Positions 1 to 6,476 of a stretch of DNA of 7,242 nt are shown piece by piece. Positions within the stretch are counted from its first letter, which is position 1, and every line of letters begins with the position of its first letter. The notes under the pieces are model-generated. The model worked only from the letters and a program-made list of their open reading frames with translations. It was not told where the DNA came from and ran no database searches. The translations under genes were made by a program, and so were the position numbers. The stretch comes from Thermoproteota archaeon (GTDB lineage: Archaea > Thermoproteota > Thermoprotei_A > Sulfolobales > Desulfurococcaceae): NCBI GenBank assembly GCA_013154205.1, contig JAADCY010000220.1:1-7242 (forward strand), written 5' to 3'.

Positions 1-7
1 TGTTCAT
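1..7 (-). CDS. 5' end of an unidentified leftward gene, cut by the window edge
   Basis: Only the start codon and one further codon are visible (ATG at 7-5, then AAC), so the product cannot be named. The start is supported by a purine-rich ribosome binding site GAGAGG (complement of 16-21) eight nucleotides upstream and by a TATA-like box further upstream at about 59-66. The gene would be read in the same direction as the two genes to its right. It is probably transcribed separately, because T-tracts and its own promoter lie between it and the secreted-protein gene. Confidence 0.5.
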
Positions 8-16
8 AATATGAAC
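2..16. repeat. Perfect 7+1+7 palindrome over the start of the leftward gene
   Basis: GTTCATA at 2-8 and TATGAAC at 10-16 are exact reverse complements with a single A between them. The palindrome covers the start codon and touches the ribosome binding site of the gene starting at 7. A one-base spacer is too short for an RNA hairpin loop but suits a dimeric DNA-binding protein. It could therefore be an operator, or it could be coincidence in AT-rich DNA. Confidence 0.45.
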
Positions 17-56
17 CTCTCTGGGCCAGATTTGTTATTTATGTATTTGAGTAAAA

Positions 57-67
57 TAATATATAAG
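57..67 (-). promoter_or_regulatory. TATA box for the left-edge gene
   Basis: On the minus strand the sequence reads CTTATATATTA, with an A-rich stretch just upstream that could serve as a BRE. A box centred near 62 predicts transcription from about 36, giving a leader of about 30 nt that contains the GAGAGG site at 16-21. This is consistent with archaeal promoter geometry. The surrounding DNA is rich in other TATA-like strings (for example 85-102), so the exact box is uncertain. Confidence 0.4.
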
Positions 68-173
68 TTTTAAAACCGAAAAGATTATATATCACATATA
101 TAAATCCTTCCATCAAAAGTATGATATAACAATCAATCGTTTAAACAACTAATTATATAACAGCATAATACCC

Positions 174-223
174 AAAAAAGTGGGAAATTGTTTTAAATTA
201 ACCAGGTAAAACTTGTGAAAAAA
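174..223 (-). terminator. Pair of T6 tracts downstream of the secreted-protein gene
   Basis: On the minus strand two runs of six T occur at 223-218 and 179-174, that is 44 and 88 bases after the stop codon at 267. Archaeal RNA polymerase terminates mainly at T-rich tracts. A short inverted repeat, CCCA at 171-174 and TGGG at 181-184, surrounds the second tract. No strong stem-loop is present. Confidence 0.4.
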
Positions 224-266
224 GCATTAATTTAACTATGATTTACCTATACCTTTTCTAGAACAA

Positions 267-1982
267 TTATGGCAGCAATTTTACGTAATCCGTGTAGATT
301 CCTGCGATCATACCATATCTCTGGAAGATCCTAGCCGTACTACCATCTCCGCGAGTAATGAAGACCCTTCCCTTGATATATGCGTCCGAAGATGATAACA
401 CGATCACATCGGCTGTATATAATTTCCCATTTATAGATATCTTGATATCCTTACCAAATATCATTAGTGTGATCATGTTCTGTGTATAAAGAATGATCGT
501 TCCATAAACCGGTTTATCATAGCTCTGACGCAATGATATTGATATTCTTGAATTCTTAATACTCCCACGGTAGACCAGGCCTTCTCCATTATCATTGAAT
601 ATGACGGCAAAACCACTATTCTTCGTAATTATGGATATATATCCGCCTAGCGATTTTAGACCAGTAGGTCCAATAGCAGCCGGTGTATCCCTGAGGAACA
701 CATGGCTTATATCCAATACTTTCTCATAGATGTCTCCATTGTTACCATTATCTACAGGTAGTCTACCTGCTTTTTCGATAGGTCCTCCTCTCTTATACCA
801 TATTGGAAATATACCACCAGTTACATTATAGGGTCCTACACCGAAGCTCCTTGTAACAATATATCTATACTTTATGTCAAGAAGACGTGGATAGTCGAAC
901 AGGTATGCTTCGTTGTACATCATTTTCATAATGACATTAGAGCCTAGGAATTTACCTACATAGATCCTGCTCCTATATCCGTCGATTCCGTATAAAGTAG
1001 AATATGCTCTGTATATATCTTCTTTGTTAAATACAATGTTTGGTCTAGTTATGCTTATGTCTGATATAGTGAAGTAATATAATGCTATATCAGTTCTACG
1101 GACGTAAATACCTGTTATGCCAGTGAAGTAGTATGATGATATAGATGATTTTGTAATACTGAAATACCTTATAGTACCTTTTGCAAAGGTCTGTATTGGG
1201 TCGCTACTACGATAGTATCTGTATGAACCATATGACCTAATTTTAAGACCTTCGAACTGTGCCCAAAATATTACCGTATGATCGTCTATCGGTTTAGGAT
1301 TGAATTTCATTGAGAATGTACCTATATAGTATGAAGCCTTATTATCTTCGTATCCGTAGAATTTAAGATCCGCGCCAATAACATCAATACCTGCATAGTG
1401 ATATTTATTATTATACCGGACATGCGATGTTGTCTGTATTTTTGGCGAGTAGTTGATTATGAGTTTTCCTAAGCTAAAGGATTTAAGTGATCTAGCATAT
1501 AACCCTTTGAAACCAGTATATGAGTATGTATTCACTTCTCCTCCAACATTTATGACGAGAGAATCACCGGTCACACCGATCCTTTCGTTATAATTCAATC
1601 CATCATCATCAATGTAGATCGCCGTTAAGTAACTTATGTAGAAAGCAACATTCACATATACGTTCTTGAACACTATTTTTGTTGCATTAAGTATTACTAT
1701 GCCACGGTAATCACCGCTTGCTAAGTTTAAAGTCGTTCTACCTGTTATAACTACTGTTCCATGTTCGCCATTGATAATGTAGGTTTCAGTAATAGTGTCA
1801 GGTAATGTCACATGTTTTACTTTTGGTGGGTCATTATTAGGATCGCCTGAAGGGGGAATAGGTCTTCCACGGGGTGGTCGTATTGGATCGATTGCTTGTA
1901 CGATGGTTGCTGTGCTGGAGAGTACTATGATGCTGATCAGGGCTATTGCTAATATACTCAAGATTACATTACGGAGTTTCAT
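267..1982 (-). CDS. Secreted tyrosine-rich, beta-strand-rich surface protein (probable beta-helix)
   Basis: The protein has about 571 residues and no recognised family. The open frame extends upstream to 2102, but the start at 1982 is preferred: it begins a classical signal peptide (basic MKLR, hydrophobic core at residues 6-21, likely cleavage after VQA at residue 30) and has a GGTGA ribosome binding site at 1993-1997. A proline-rich linker (residues 33-53) follows. The rest is low in helix signal, built of alternating hydrophobic and polar strands with turns such as GIY, GLY and GID, as in right-handed parallel beta-helices. Tyrosine makes up roughly 9% of residues; the mature protein has no cysteine and has sequons for N-glycosylation (NAT, NYS, NVT). 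There is no C-terminal membrane anchor, so it is either released or held to the S-layer non-covalently. No catalytic motif was seen. Role unknown; adhesin, S-layer-associated protein or polysaccharide-binding protein are possibilities. Confidence 0.8.
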   Translation of the reverse strand: MKLRNVILSILAIALISIIVLSSTATIVQAIDPIRPPRGRPIPPSGDPNNDPPKVKHVTLPDTITETYIINGEHGTVVITGRTTLNLASGDYRGIVILNATKIVFKNVYVNVAFYISYLTAIYIDDDGLNYNERIGVTGDSLVINVGGEVNTYSYTGFKGLYARSLKSFSLGKLIINYSPKIQTTSHVRYNNKYHYAGIDVIGADLKFYGYEDNKASYYIGTFSMKFNPKPIDDHTVIFWAQFEGLKIRSYGSYRYYRSSDPIQTFAKGTIRYFSITKSSISSYYFTGITGIYVRRTDIALYYFTISDISITRPNIVFNKEDIYRAYSTLYGIDGYRSRIYVGKFLGSNVIMKMMYNEAYLFDYPRLLDIKYRYIVTRSFGVGPYNVTGGIFPIWYKRGGPIEKAGRLPVDNGNNGDIYEKVLDISHVFLRDTPAAIGPTGLKSLGGYISIITKNSGFAVIFNDNGEGLVYRGSIKNSRISISLRQSYDKPVYGTIILYTQNMITLMIFGKDIKISINGKLYTADVIVLSSSDAYIKGRVFITRGDGSTARIFQRYGMIAGIYTDYVKLLP

Positions 1983-2028
1983 ACCTATACATTCACCATG
2001 TCGAGTTTGTCTAAGAATTGAGTTGCTG

Positions 2029-2036
2029 TTTTTAAA
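2029..2036 (-). promoter_or_regulatory. TATA box of the secreted-protein gene
   Basis: The minus strand reads TTTAAAAA here, preceded by a purine-rich GAAACCA stretch that could act as BRE. Transcription would start near 2006, giving a leader of about 24 nt that includes the GGTGA site at 1993-1997 and the start codon at 1982. This geometry argues against the longer open frame from 2102, whose first 40 codons would lie across the promoter. Confidence 0.5.
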
Positions 2037-2105
2037 TGGTTTCTGCAGATTTTTTACATAAGGTTTAAATAATAGATCTGTCCAAGCAAAGAAGATATTC
2101 AATTA

Positions 2106-2678
2106 TCATTTACAAACAATACTTAATTCCTTTTTAAGGAGTCCTAGTTCTTCAAGTATAAACTTTAATTGTCTCAAATACCGAAGATCTTCTTCTATTA
2201 AAACGTATTGTTTTCTCGCCTCATTACACTCCTTCTTTTCTAATAGGATCCTTGTCTTCATAATACGGGCCCATACTATTATTTCGTATTCTTCCCTACT
2301 TTTTGGTTTGAACACGAGTATTTCATCAATAATCCTCTCGGCTTCGACGTATTTCTTCATTCTGTATAGAAGGGATGCCATTATGAGTTTTGAGAAATAC
2401 CGTGTATAGTTATCCTTTACCATTTCTGATAATTCATATGCTTTTAAGGCATAATGTTCTGCCTTTTCCAGGTCGCCCTTATACATGTAGATGTTTGCCA
2501 GCCTACCATGTATTCTTGCTTCTAGCTCTAGTTTCTTATGCTCGGGCAATTCCTGTATTTCACGCAGTAGTTTTAAATAATGACCGAGCGCTTGTTCTAC
2601 CTTTCCTTTCGATTCGAGTTCATATATGATCTTGTTGAGCTTGTATTCAAGTATTCTAGCCTTAATATTCTCCAGCAT
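2106..2678 (-). CDS. Small TPR-repeat protein
   Basis: The 190-residue all-helical protein is made almost wholly of tetratricopeptide repeats. The clearest spans residues 54-87, with the typical pattern ANIYMYKGDLEKAEHYALKA. Weaker repeats lie at about 11-44, 94-127 and 134-167. There is no signal peptide, membrane segment or catalytic domain, so it is probably a cytoplasmic scaffold binding an unknown partner. The start at 2678 is well supported by GGAGGAG (2684-2690) five nucleotides upstream. It is transcribed away from the phosphate permease gene. The secreted-protein gene lies 123 bp downstream on the same strand with its own TATA box, so co-transcription is possible but not required. 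TPR proteins are too general in function for a specific role to be assigned. Confidence 0.85.
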   Translation of the reverse strand: MLENIKARILEYKLNKIIYELESKGKVEQALGHYLKLLREIQELPEHKKLELEARIHGRLANIYMYKGDLEKAEHYALKAYELSEMVKDNYTRYFSKLIMASLLYRMKKYVEAERIIDEILVFKPKSREEYEIIVWARIMKTRILLEKKECNEARKQYVLIEEDLRYLRQLKFILEELGLLKKELSIVCK

Positions 2679-2683
2679 CGGTT

Positions 2684-2690
2684 CTCCTCC
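2684..2690 (-). promoter_or_regulatory. Strong ribosome binding site of the TPR gene
   Basis: The minus strand reads GGAGGAG five nucleotides before the ATG at 2678. It is the best match to the 16S rRNA 3' end in the window and fixes the start. Confidence 0.7.
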
Positions 2691-2737
2691 TTTTCACTGC
2701 TCGGTAAAACTTATTATCGACTTTTTGCACTCTTCTA

Positions 2738-2745
2738 TTATAAAT
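2738..2745 (-). promoter_or_regulatory. TATA box of the TPR gene
   Basis: The minus strand reads ATTTATAA. Transcription would start near 2715, leaving a leader of about 36 nt that contains the GGAGGAG site. It lies only about 8 bp from the rightward TATA box at 2753-2760. Confidence 0.5.
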
Positions 2746-2752
2746 GTAATAA

Positions 2753-2760
2753 TCTATATA
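2753..2760 (+). promoter_or_regulatory. TATA box of the phosphate permease gene
   Basis: TCTATATA at 2753-2760 would direct transcription from about 2783, giving a leader of about 40 nt that includes the GAGGGG ribosome binding site at 2809-2814. A second candidate, CTATTTAT at 2783-2790, would start transcription within the ribosome binding site, so the first box is preferred. Confidence 0.45.
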
Positions 2761-2822
2761 GACGTAAATTAAGTACATATGTCTATTTATGCTAAATAGG
2801 AGAATGTAGAGGGGCTGGGACC

Positions 2823-4004
2823 ATGCAGATTTTATGGTTGATTTTGAGTATTTTGGCCGCGTTCTTCGTGGCCTGGAACAATGGATCGAACAATGCACCG
2901 AACTCCATAGGTACAGCTGTAGGTGCCGGTGTACTCAGCGTTAAGAAAGCGTTAATGCTGGCAGCCATAGCGAGTTTTCTGGGTTCGATCAGTCTCGGAA
3001 TATATGTTACAAATACCGTGATGCATGGAATCGTGAACACAATGGCTATCCAGAGCAGCGTAGTGATCAAAGGCATGATAGCGGTTCTAATAGCGACTGG
3101 TGCATGGACATTATTCAGCACTTTCCTCAAGGTACCTATGAGCGTACACGTATGTATAATCGGTGGCGTAATAGGTTTTGGATTAGCCGTTGGTTCGTCG
3201 TTCATTAGCTGGGCAACAGTCATCAAGATCTTGATAGCATGGGCGATAGTGCCTGTAGCTGCCATTGCGATAGCTTATGGATTATTCCATGTATTCCATA
3301 GATCTTTTAAGGACCCATCAGTAGCCAAGATCTCAGTGATCATAGCGTCCTACATGACTGTAGCTACACCCACGATACTGATCTTGTTGAAAACAGCTAC
3401 AGTATCGGATATAGTCTACGTAACCATAGTATCGATCATTATCAGCACAGTAGCAACCATATTTATCTACAAGTACTGGCTACACAGAGTCAGCAAAGGC
3501 GGCGATCCCGTTCACGAGGCATCAAGAATACTGCTAATCATGGCGGCACTCTCAATGGCGTTTTCCTTCGGCTCAAACGATGTCGCCAACTCTGCGGGAC
3601 CGTTAGCAGCAATCCTCTACGCATTAAACGTGGGCAAACCACCATTAGTAATATGGTTCGCTCTGATAGTGGCAGCTATAGGTTTATCAGCAGGAATTGC
3701 TATGTGGGGCGCCAAGATTATAGGTACTATTGGAGAGAAGATCACGCCTCTATCTCCATTGACAGCATATGTTGCACAGATGTCTGCAACGCTGACAATG
3801 CTCGTAGTTTCAAGGCTTGGCCTCCCGGTTTCGACCTCAATGGCCATAGTGGGCGGAGTAATGGGAGTAGGGATCTCAAGAGGGATCAAGAATGTTAACC
3901 TGAGGCTTATAGCCAGGATATTCGGTGTATGGCTCATAGCACTGCCCATAACGATATTTGCAGGCTATATATTAACAATTGTATTCGTCAATTACCTACC
4001 GTGA
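2823..4004 (+). CDS. PiT-family inorganic phosphate permease
   Basis: This 393-residue integral membrane protein belongs to the PiT/PHO4 family, which imports inorganic phosphate (or metal-phosphate) by symport with H+ or Na+. Both halves carry the family signature. The first is GSNNAPNS at residues 21-28, where the usual Asp of GxND is replaced by Asn24. The second is GSNDVANSAG at 250-259, which keeps Asp253. Each half also has the paired re-entrant motif: VPMSVHV at 104-110 and GLPVSTSM at 333-340, both followed by glycine-rich helices. About ten hydrophobic segments are visible, interrupted by a polar central loop at about residues 158-166 and 219-233. Length is typical of prokaryotic members. 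The start has a GAGGGG site eight nucleotides upstream. No PhoU/DUF47-like partner is next to it, although such pairs are common; it appears monocistronic. Confidence 0.93.
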   Translation: MQILWLILSILAAFFVAWNNGSNNAPNSIGTAVGAGVLSVKKALMLAAIASFLGSISLGIYVTNTVMHGIVNTMAIQSSVVIKGMIAVLIATGAWTLFSTFLKVPMSVHVCIIGGVIGFGLAVGSSFISWATVIKILIAWAIVPVAAIAIAYGLFHVFHRSFKDPSVAKISVIIASYMTVATPTILILLKTATVSDIVYVTIVSIIISTVATIFIYKYWLHRVSKGGDPVHEASRILLIMAALSMAFSFGSNDVANSAGPLAAILYALNVGKPPLVIWFALIVAAIGLSAGIAMWGAKIIGTIGEKITPLSPLTAYVAQMSATLTMLVVSRLGLPVSTSMAIVGGVMGVGISRGIKNVNLRLIARIFGVWLIALPITIFAGYILTIVFVNYLP

Positions 4005-4062
4005 AATTGCTGGTTTAGAAAAACTAACCTTTCTCATGAGTTATTCAAAAATTGTGAGTCAA

Positions 4063-4070
4063 TTTTATAT
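4063..4070 (+). promoter_or_regulatory. TATA box of the START-like/ODP operon
   Basis: TTTTATAT is centred about 27 nt upstream of the ATG at 4094. With normal archaeal spacing, transcription would begin at or next to this ATG, making the first message leaderless. Leaderless first genes are common in Crenarchaeota. Confidence 0.5.
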
Positions 4071-4093
4071 TTGGAACAAGTAATTATTAGGAA

Positions 4094-4852
4094 ATGGGAT
4101 TTAGAATGATAAGCAATAATGTGAGAGTAACTAATAATGCAGAGCAGGTAATCGAACAACTGAAGAATACTGATTTCATAATCACAAATCTTCCATACGT
4201 CACACGCATAGACAAAGGCAAGTTAGAACTCACATTTCAAAGAGCGCTGATCTTTAGGTTCAAGGACAGGTATACAGCCGAAATAGAGAAGTTCGACGAG
4301 GAAAACAGGGTTATGATAAAATTAAGAGGTCAGAAAAGCTATATTGAGATCGAGTTTCTACCAGTCGACGGCACTGTAAAGTACTTCATCGATTACACAG
4401 GGCCGCGTCGATGGATTGTAAGGAAACATTTAGAGAAAATACCATTATCACTCATAATGAGAGCCGATAAGATCTCCGGGAGAAAAACCAGTGTATTTGC
4501 TAGTACAGATTATTCGGAGAAACTATCAAGATTCTCATGGGTATCACGAATAATAATGAAGTCATTACTGCTCTATAGGGCGAGACTAGATATTGATAAA
4601 GGCGGGCTACTGCACTCCGTCGAAGAAGTGATCGCCCAGATAGAGGATGCTAGAAAATACAGGGCTCTCTACATATCCGGTGAATCCGGGAAGAACAAGT
4701 TCAGACTGCTCTTCATAAACGGCGAACTAGTTGGTAAGTATGTTATCCTTGACGGGAAGGAGTATTTCGACGAAGAACATCTTAAGATGTATGAGGGATC
4801 GACAAGGATCAGAGTATACGGCATTATAGATGAGAAAATCCTTGAGGCCTAG
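4094..4852 (+). CDS. START-like (SRPBCC-like) domain protein with a small C-terminal beta domain
   Basis: This 252-residue soluble protein has no assigned function. Residues about 8-125 look like a helix-grip SRPBCC/START-like fold: an early helix (AEQVIEQLKNTDFIITNLP), alternating strands (LELTFQRALIFRF, YTAEIEKF, RVMIKLRG, YIEIEFLP, VKYFIDYTG), then a C-terminal helix. Such folds bind lipids or other hydrophobic ligands; crenarchaeal members of unknown function exist. A linker with a conspicuous helix (148-162) leads to residues about 187-245, a strand-turn-strand unit (FRLLFINGELVGKYVI) similar in style to DUF4388/DUF2226-like sensory domains. That resemblance is weak. No membrane segment is visible. 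The ATG at 4094 fits a leaderless message; Met5 at 4106, preceded by GGGA, is an alternative start. The next gene begins 4 nt after the stop, so the pair is very probably an operon. Confidence 0.75.
   Translation: MGFRMISNNVRVTNNAEQVIEQLKNTDFIITNLPYVTRIDKGKLELTFQRALIFRFKDRYTAEIEKFDEENRVMIKLRGQKSYIEIEFLPVDGTVKYFIDYTGPRRWIVRKHLEKIPLSLIMRADKISGRKTSVFASTDYSEKLSRFSWVSRIIMKSLLLYRARLDIDKGGLLHSVEEVIAQIEDARKYRALYISGESGKNKFRLLFINGELVGKYVILDGKEYFDEEHLKMYEGSTRIRVYGIIDEKILEA
4844..4847 (+). promoter_or_regulatory. Ribosome binding site deciding the ODP start
   Basis: GAGG lies inside the last codons of the START-like gene, nine nucleotides before the ATG at 4857. An in-frame upstream ATG at 4830 has no such site and would add nine residues (MRKSLRPRT) unlike the family N-terminus, so 4857 is preferred. 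Confidence 0.6.
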
Positions 4853-4856
4853 AACC

Positions 4857-5615
4857 ATGAGCATCAAGATACATAAGCCATACTATATCTACCAGGATAA
4901 GAACCACGCCTTCATATGGCTAGGCCTTGATGAGGCGGAAGCCGAGAAAGGCATCCTGACAAATCAATACATGATAGTGGATCATGGAGAAGCAATACTG
5001 CTCGACCCTGGAGGGTACTATGTAGTGGAGAGAGTAGTTGAGAACGTGGAAGAAATAATCGATCCAGACAACGTCAAAGCATTATTTTTCACCCACCAAG
5101 ACCCAGATGTGGTTGGAAGTCTCAACATATTGTTAGATGCTTTCCCCGACGCCAAGATCTATATCTCGGAGTTATGGATACGGTTCCTACCACACCTAGG
5201 GACACTATCACTGGACAATATTGTTGGAATACCTGACGATGGTATGGAGATCAAGATAGGAGGGGTAAAACTAAAAGCGATACCAGCACACTTCCTCCAC
5301 AGCCCCGGCAACTTCCATCTCTACGACCCGGTAGCAAAGACCCTGTTCACAGGGGATCTAGGAGCTGCAATATATCCTAGAGGAACATGGTACTTGTTCG
5401 TAGAAGACTTCATAGAACACTCCAAACTCATGGAGGCATTCCACAAGAGATACCTGCCATGCAAATCCGCGATAGAGAAATGGCTCGAAAAAATCAGAGA
5501 TCTAGACATACAGGTTATAGCGCCACAGCACGGCGCGATATTCGAGGGAGAAAATGTGAAGAAGTTCATAGAATGGCTTAAAGAACTAGAAATAATCGGC
5601 ATAGACTTAGTCTAA
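4857..5615 (+). CDS. Oxygen-binding di-iron protein (ODP), metallo-beta-lactamase fold
   Basis: This 252-residue protein has the fold and metal ligands of the ODP/flavodiiron branch of the metallo-beta-lactamase superfamily. Visible ligands are His80, Asp82 and Asp84 in THQDPDVVGSL (the HxDxD form), His148 in HFLHSPGN, Asp167 in LFTGDLG and His225 in APQHGAIF, which can hold a di-iron centre. The flavodiiron enzymes (FprA/ROO) reduce O2 or NO, but their C-terminal flavodoxin domain is absent here. The protein ends soon after the last ligand, so an electron donor or signalling partner must be supplied separately. Stand-alone ODPs in bacteria bind O2 and can act as sensors in chemotaxis. It is probably cytoplasmic. 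It is translated from a site 4 nt after the START-like gene, which suggests joint function. Sensing or removal of O2/NO in an anaerobe is the likely role; a hydrolase activity cannot be excluded. Confidence 0.88.
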   Translation: MSIKIHKPYYIYQDKNHAFIWLGLDEAEAEKGILTNQYMIVDHGEAILLDPGGYYVVERVVENVEEIIDPDNVKALFFTHQDPDVVGSLNILLDAFPDAKIYISELWIRFLPHLGTLSLDNIVGIPDDGMEIKIGGVKLKAIPAHFLHSPGNFHLYDPVAKTLFTGDLGAAIYPRGTWYLFVEDFIEHSKLMEAFHKRYLPCKSAIEKWLEKIRDLDIQVIAPQHGAIFEGENVKKFIEWLKELEIIGIDLV

Positions 5616-5628
5616 TTCGAAGGAAAGG

Positions 5629-5688
5629 CGGTGTCCACAAGAAATCCTCCACCGCTCCACGTGTTTCACCAGTACAGTTTTGTCTTTT
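5629..5688 (+). terminator. Terminator of the START-like/ODP operon
   Basis: A GCGGTG (5629-5634) / CACCGC (5650-5655) inverted repeat is followed by a T-rich tract, TTTTGTCTTTT at 5678-5688. Archaeal termination depends mainly on the T-tract; the 6-bp stem with a 15-nt loop may be incidental. The tract lies just upstream of the next gene's TATA box. Confidence 0.5.
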
Positions 5689-5712
5689 ATCGAACCTTAA
5701 AATTAAGCACAG

Positions 5713-5720
5713 TTTATATT
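5713..5720 (+). promoter_or_regulatory. TATA box of the methyltransferase/Trm112 operon
   Basis: TTTATATT would start transcription near 5743, giving a short leader with a GAGG ribosome binding site at 5749-5752 nine nucleotides before the ATG at 5762. No convincing second promoter was found before the Trm112 gene. Confidence 0.5.
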
Positions 5721-5761
5721 TCTAGGAAATCATTACTAGTAATTAGTCGAGGCAACGGATC

Positions 5762-6442
5762 ATGGCTGTTAATACATTGGCCCGTAAGATACAGCAAGCA
5801 GGTAAACTCGGTATACCTGGGCTGGCAGCCAAGATCTACGAGAAAATCGCTGGATACAAATTGATGAGCCGACTGCACAGCTTGGTTATCGAGCGATTAA
5901 ATCTTGGAGAAGGAGTTAATTATGTTCTCGATGCTGGCTGCGGTCCTGGTCATCTCCTATCAAAACTACTGGATCTGAAGAAGAAGTCGCTCTATGCTAT
6001 CGGGCTCGATGTTTCGCCGGAAATGGTTGTTCTGGCGAGGAAAAGGCTTCTAGCTTGTGAAGGTCCTGGAGTATCGGATGTTGTTGCTGGAGACGCTATG
6101 AGGCTTCCATTCAGAGACAATGCATTTCATCACGTGGTATCTACAGGTGTCCTTCACCATATTCCTTCGCCCAGAGATTTCTTCTTGGAGATCCTTAGGG
6201 TTTTACGGAGAGGAGCAGTAGGCCGTGTATATGAGTTTTCGCCTGATACGCCTTGGCGTAAGATCAAGGAGTTTTCCAGAAAAGCTGGTGTAAGCCCGTT
6301 ATTGATTAAGATCGTGAGTTCTCTCCATGGGATCCCCCGCAGAGAATATGTGGAGGGATACGTGAAGAAGGCACTAGAAGGGATCAATTATAAGGTCAAC
6401 TTCATATGGGTCGCCACAGAAGTAGAGCTAAGGAAAACATGA
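5762..6442 (+). CDS. Class I SAM-dependent methyltransferase (Methyltransf_11/UbiE-like)
   Basis: This 226-residue protein has the Rossmann-type SAM-binding core. Motif I is VLDAGCGPGHLL at residues 55-66, the acidic residue ending strand 2 is Asp83 in GLDVSPEMV, motif III is GDAMRLPF at 110-117, and the post-motif region is VSTGVLHHIPSP at 126-137 followed by FLEILRVLRRG. There is no NPPY motif, so an amino-methyltransferase of the HemK/Mtq2 type is unlikely. The C-terminal part (about 160-226) is basic and may bind substrate. The acceptor cannot be read from the sequence: tRNA, rRNA, protein, small molecule and lipid methyltransferases all share this core. The downstream gene encodes a Trm112-like protein, the known activator of several RNA and protein methyltransferases, so an RNA or translation-factor substrate is plausible. 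Confidence 0.88.
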   Translation: MAVNTLARKIQQAGKLGIPGLAAKIYEKIAGYKLMSRLHSLVIERLNLGEGVNYVLDAGCGPGHLLSKLLDLKKKSLYAIGLDVSPEMVVLARKRLLACEGPGVSDVVAGDAMRLPFRDNAFHHVVSTGVLHHIPSPRDFFLEILRVLRRGAVGRVYEFSPDTPWRKIKEFSRKAGVSPLLIKIVSSLHGIPRREYVEGYVKKALEGINYKVNFIWVATEVELRKT

Positions 6443-6465
6443 AAGTCTAGTCTCCGCCATATAAG

Positions 6466-6470
6466 GGTGA
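6466..6470 (+). promoter_or_regulatory. Ribosome binding site supporting a TTG start
   Basis: GGTGA lies six nucleotides upstream of the TTG at 6477. A second site, GAGGT at 6479-6483, lies eight nucleotides before an in-frame ATG at 6492, so both starts are possible. The TTG start gives the N-terminus MRYALMNLLACP, which matches the usual Trm112 beginning better than the shorter MNLLACP. Confidence 0.5.
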
Positions 6471-6476
6471 ACTACC

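Noticed and set aside
2..73. Open plus-strand frame running in from the left edge and ending at 73
   Set aside because: Only about 23 codons with no recognisable content; it runs against the well-supported leftward start at 7.
76..92. BRE/TATA-like string CCGAAAAGATTATATAT on the plus strand
   Set aside because: It is a good match to a promoter, but no reading frame or RNA feature follows on the plus strand before the antisense secreted-protein gene. Kept only as an unexplained match in AT-rich DNA.
1983..2102. Forty-codon N-terminal extension of the secreted-protein frame up to an ATG at 2102
   Set aside because: It lies across the TATA box at 2029-2036, has no ribosome binding site, and would bury the signal peptide inside the protein.
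2662..2898. 78-codon minus-strand frame across the divergent promoter region
   Set aside because: It spans both TATA boxes and the starts of two well-supported genes, and its composition is not protein-like.
2792..3265. 157-codon minus-strand frame opposite the phosphate permease
   Set aside because: It is antisense to a clear PiT gene, and its proline/threonine-rich composition is the usual shadow of a hydrophobic coding strand.
3617..3949. 110-codon minus-strand frame
   Set aside because: It is an antisense shadow of the second half of the permease, with no ribosome binding site or family resemblance.
4857..5615. Annotation as a plain metallo-beta-lactamase hydrolase (glyoxalase II or RNase Z type)
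   Set aside because: The first motif is HxDxD without the second histidine of the HxHxDH hydrolase motif, which points to the di-iron ODP/flavodiiron branch.
5631..5864. 77-codon plus-strand frame between the ODP and methyltransferase genes
   Set aside because: It overlaps the terminator, the TATA box and the methyltransferase start in another frame, with no ribosome binding site.
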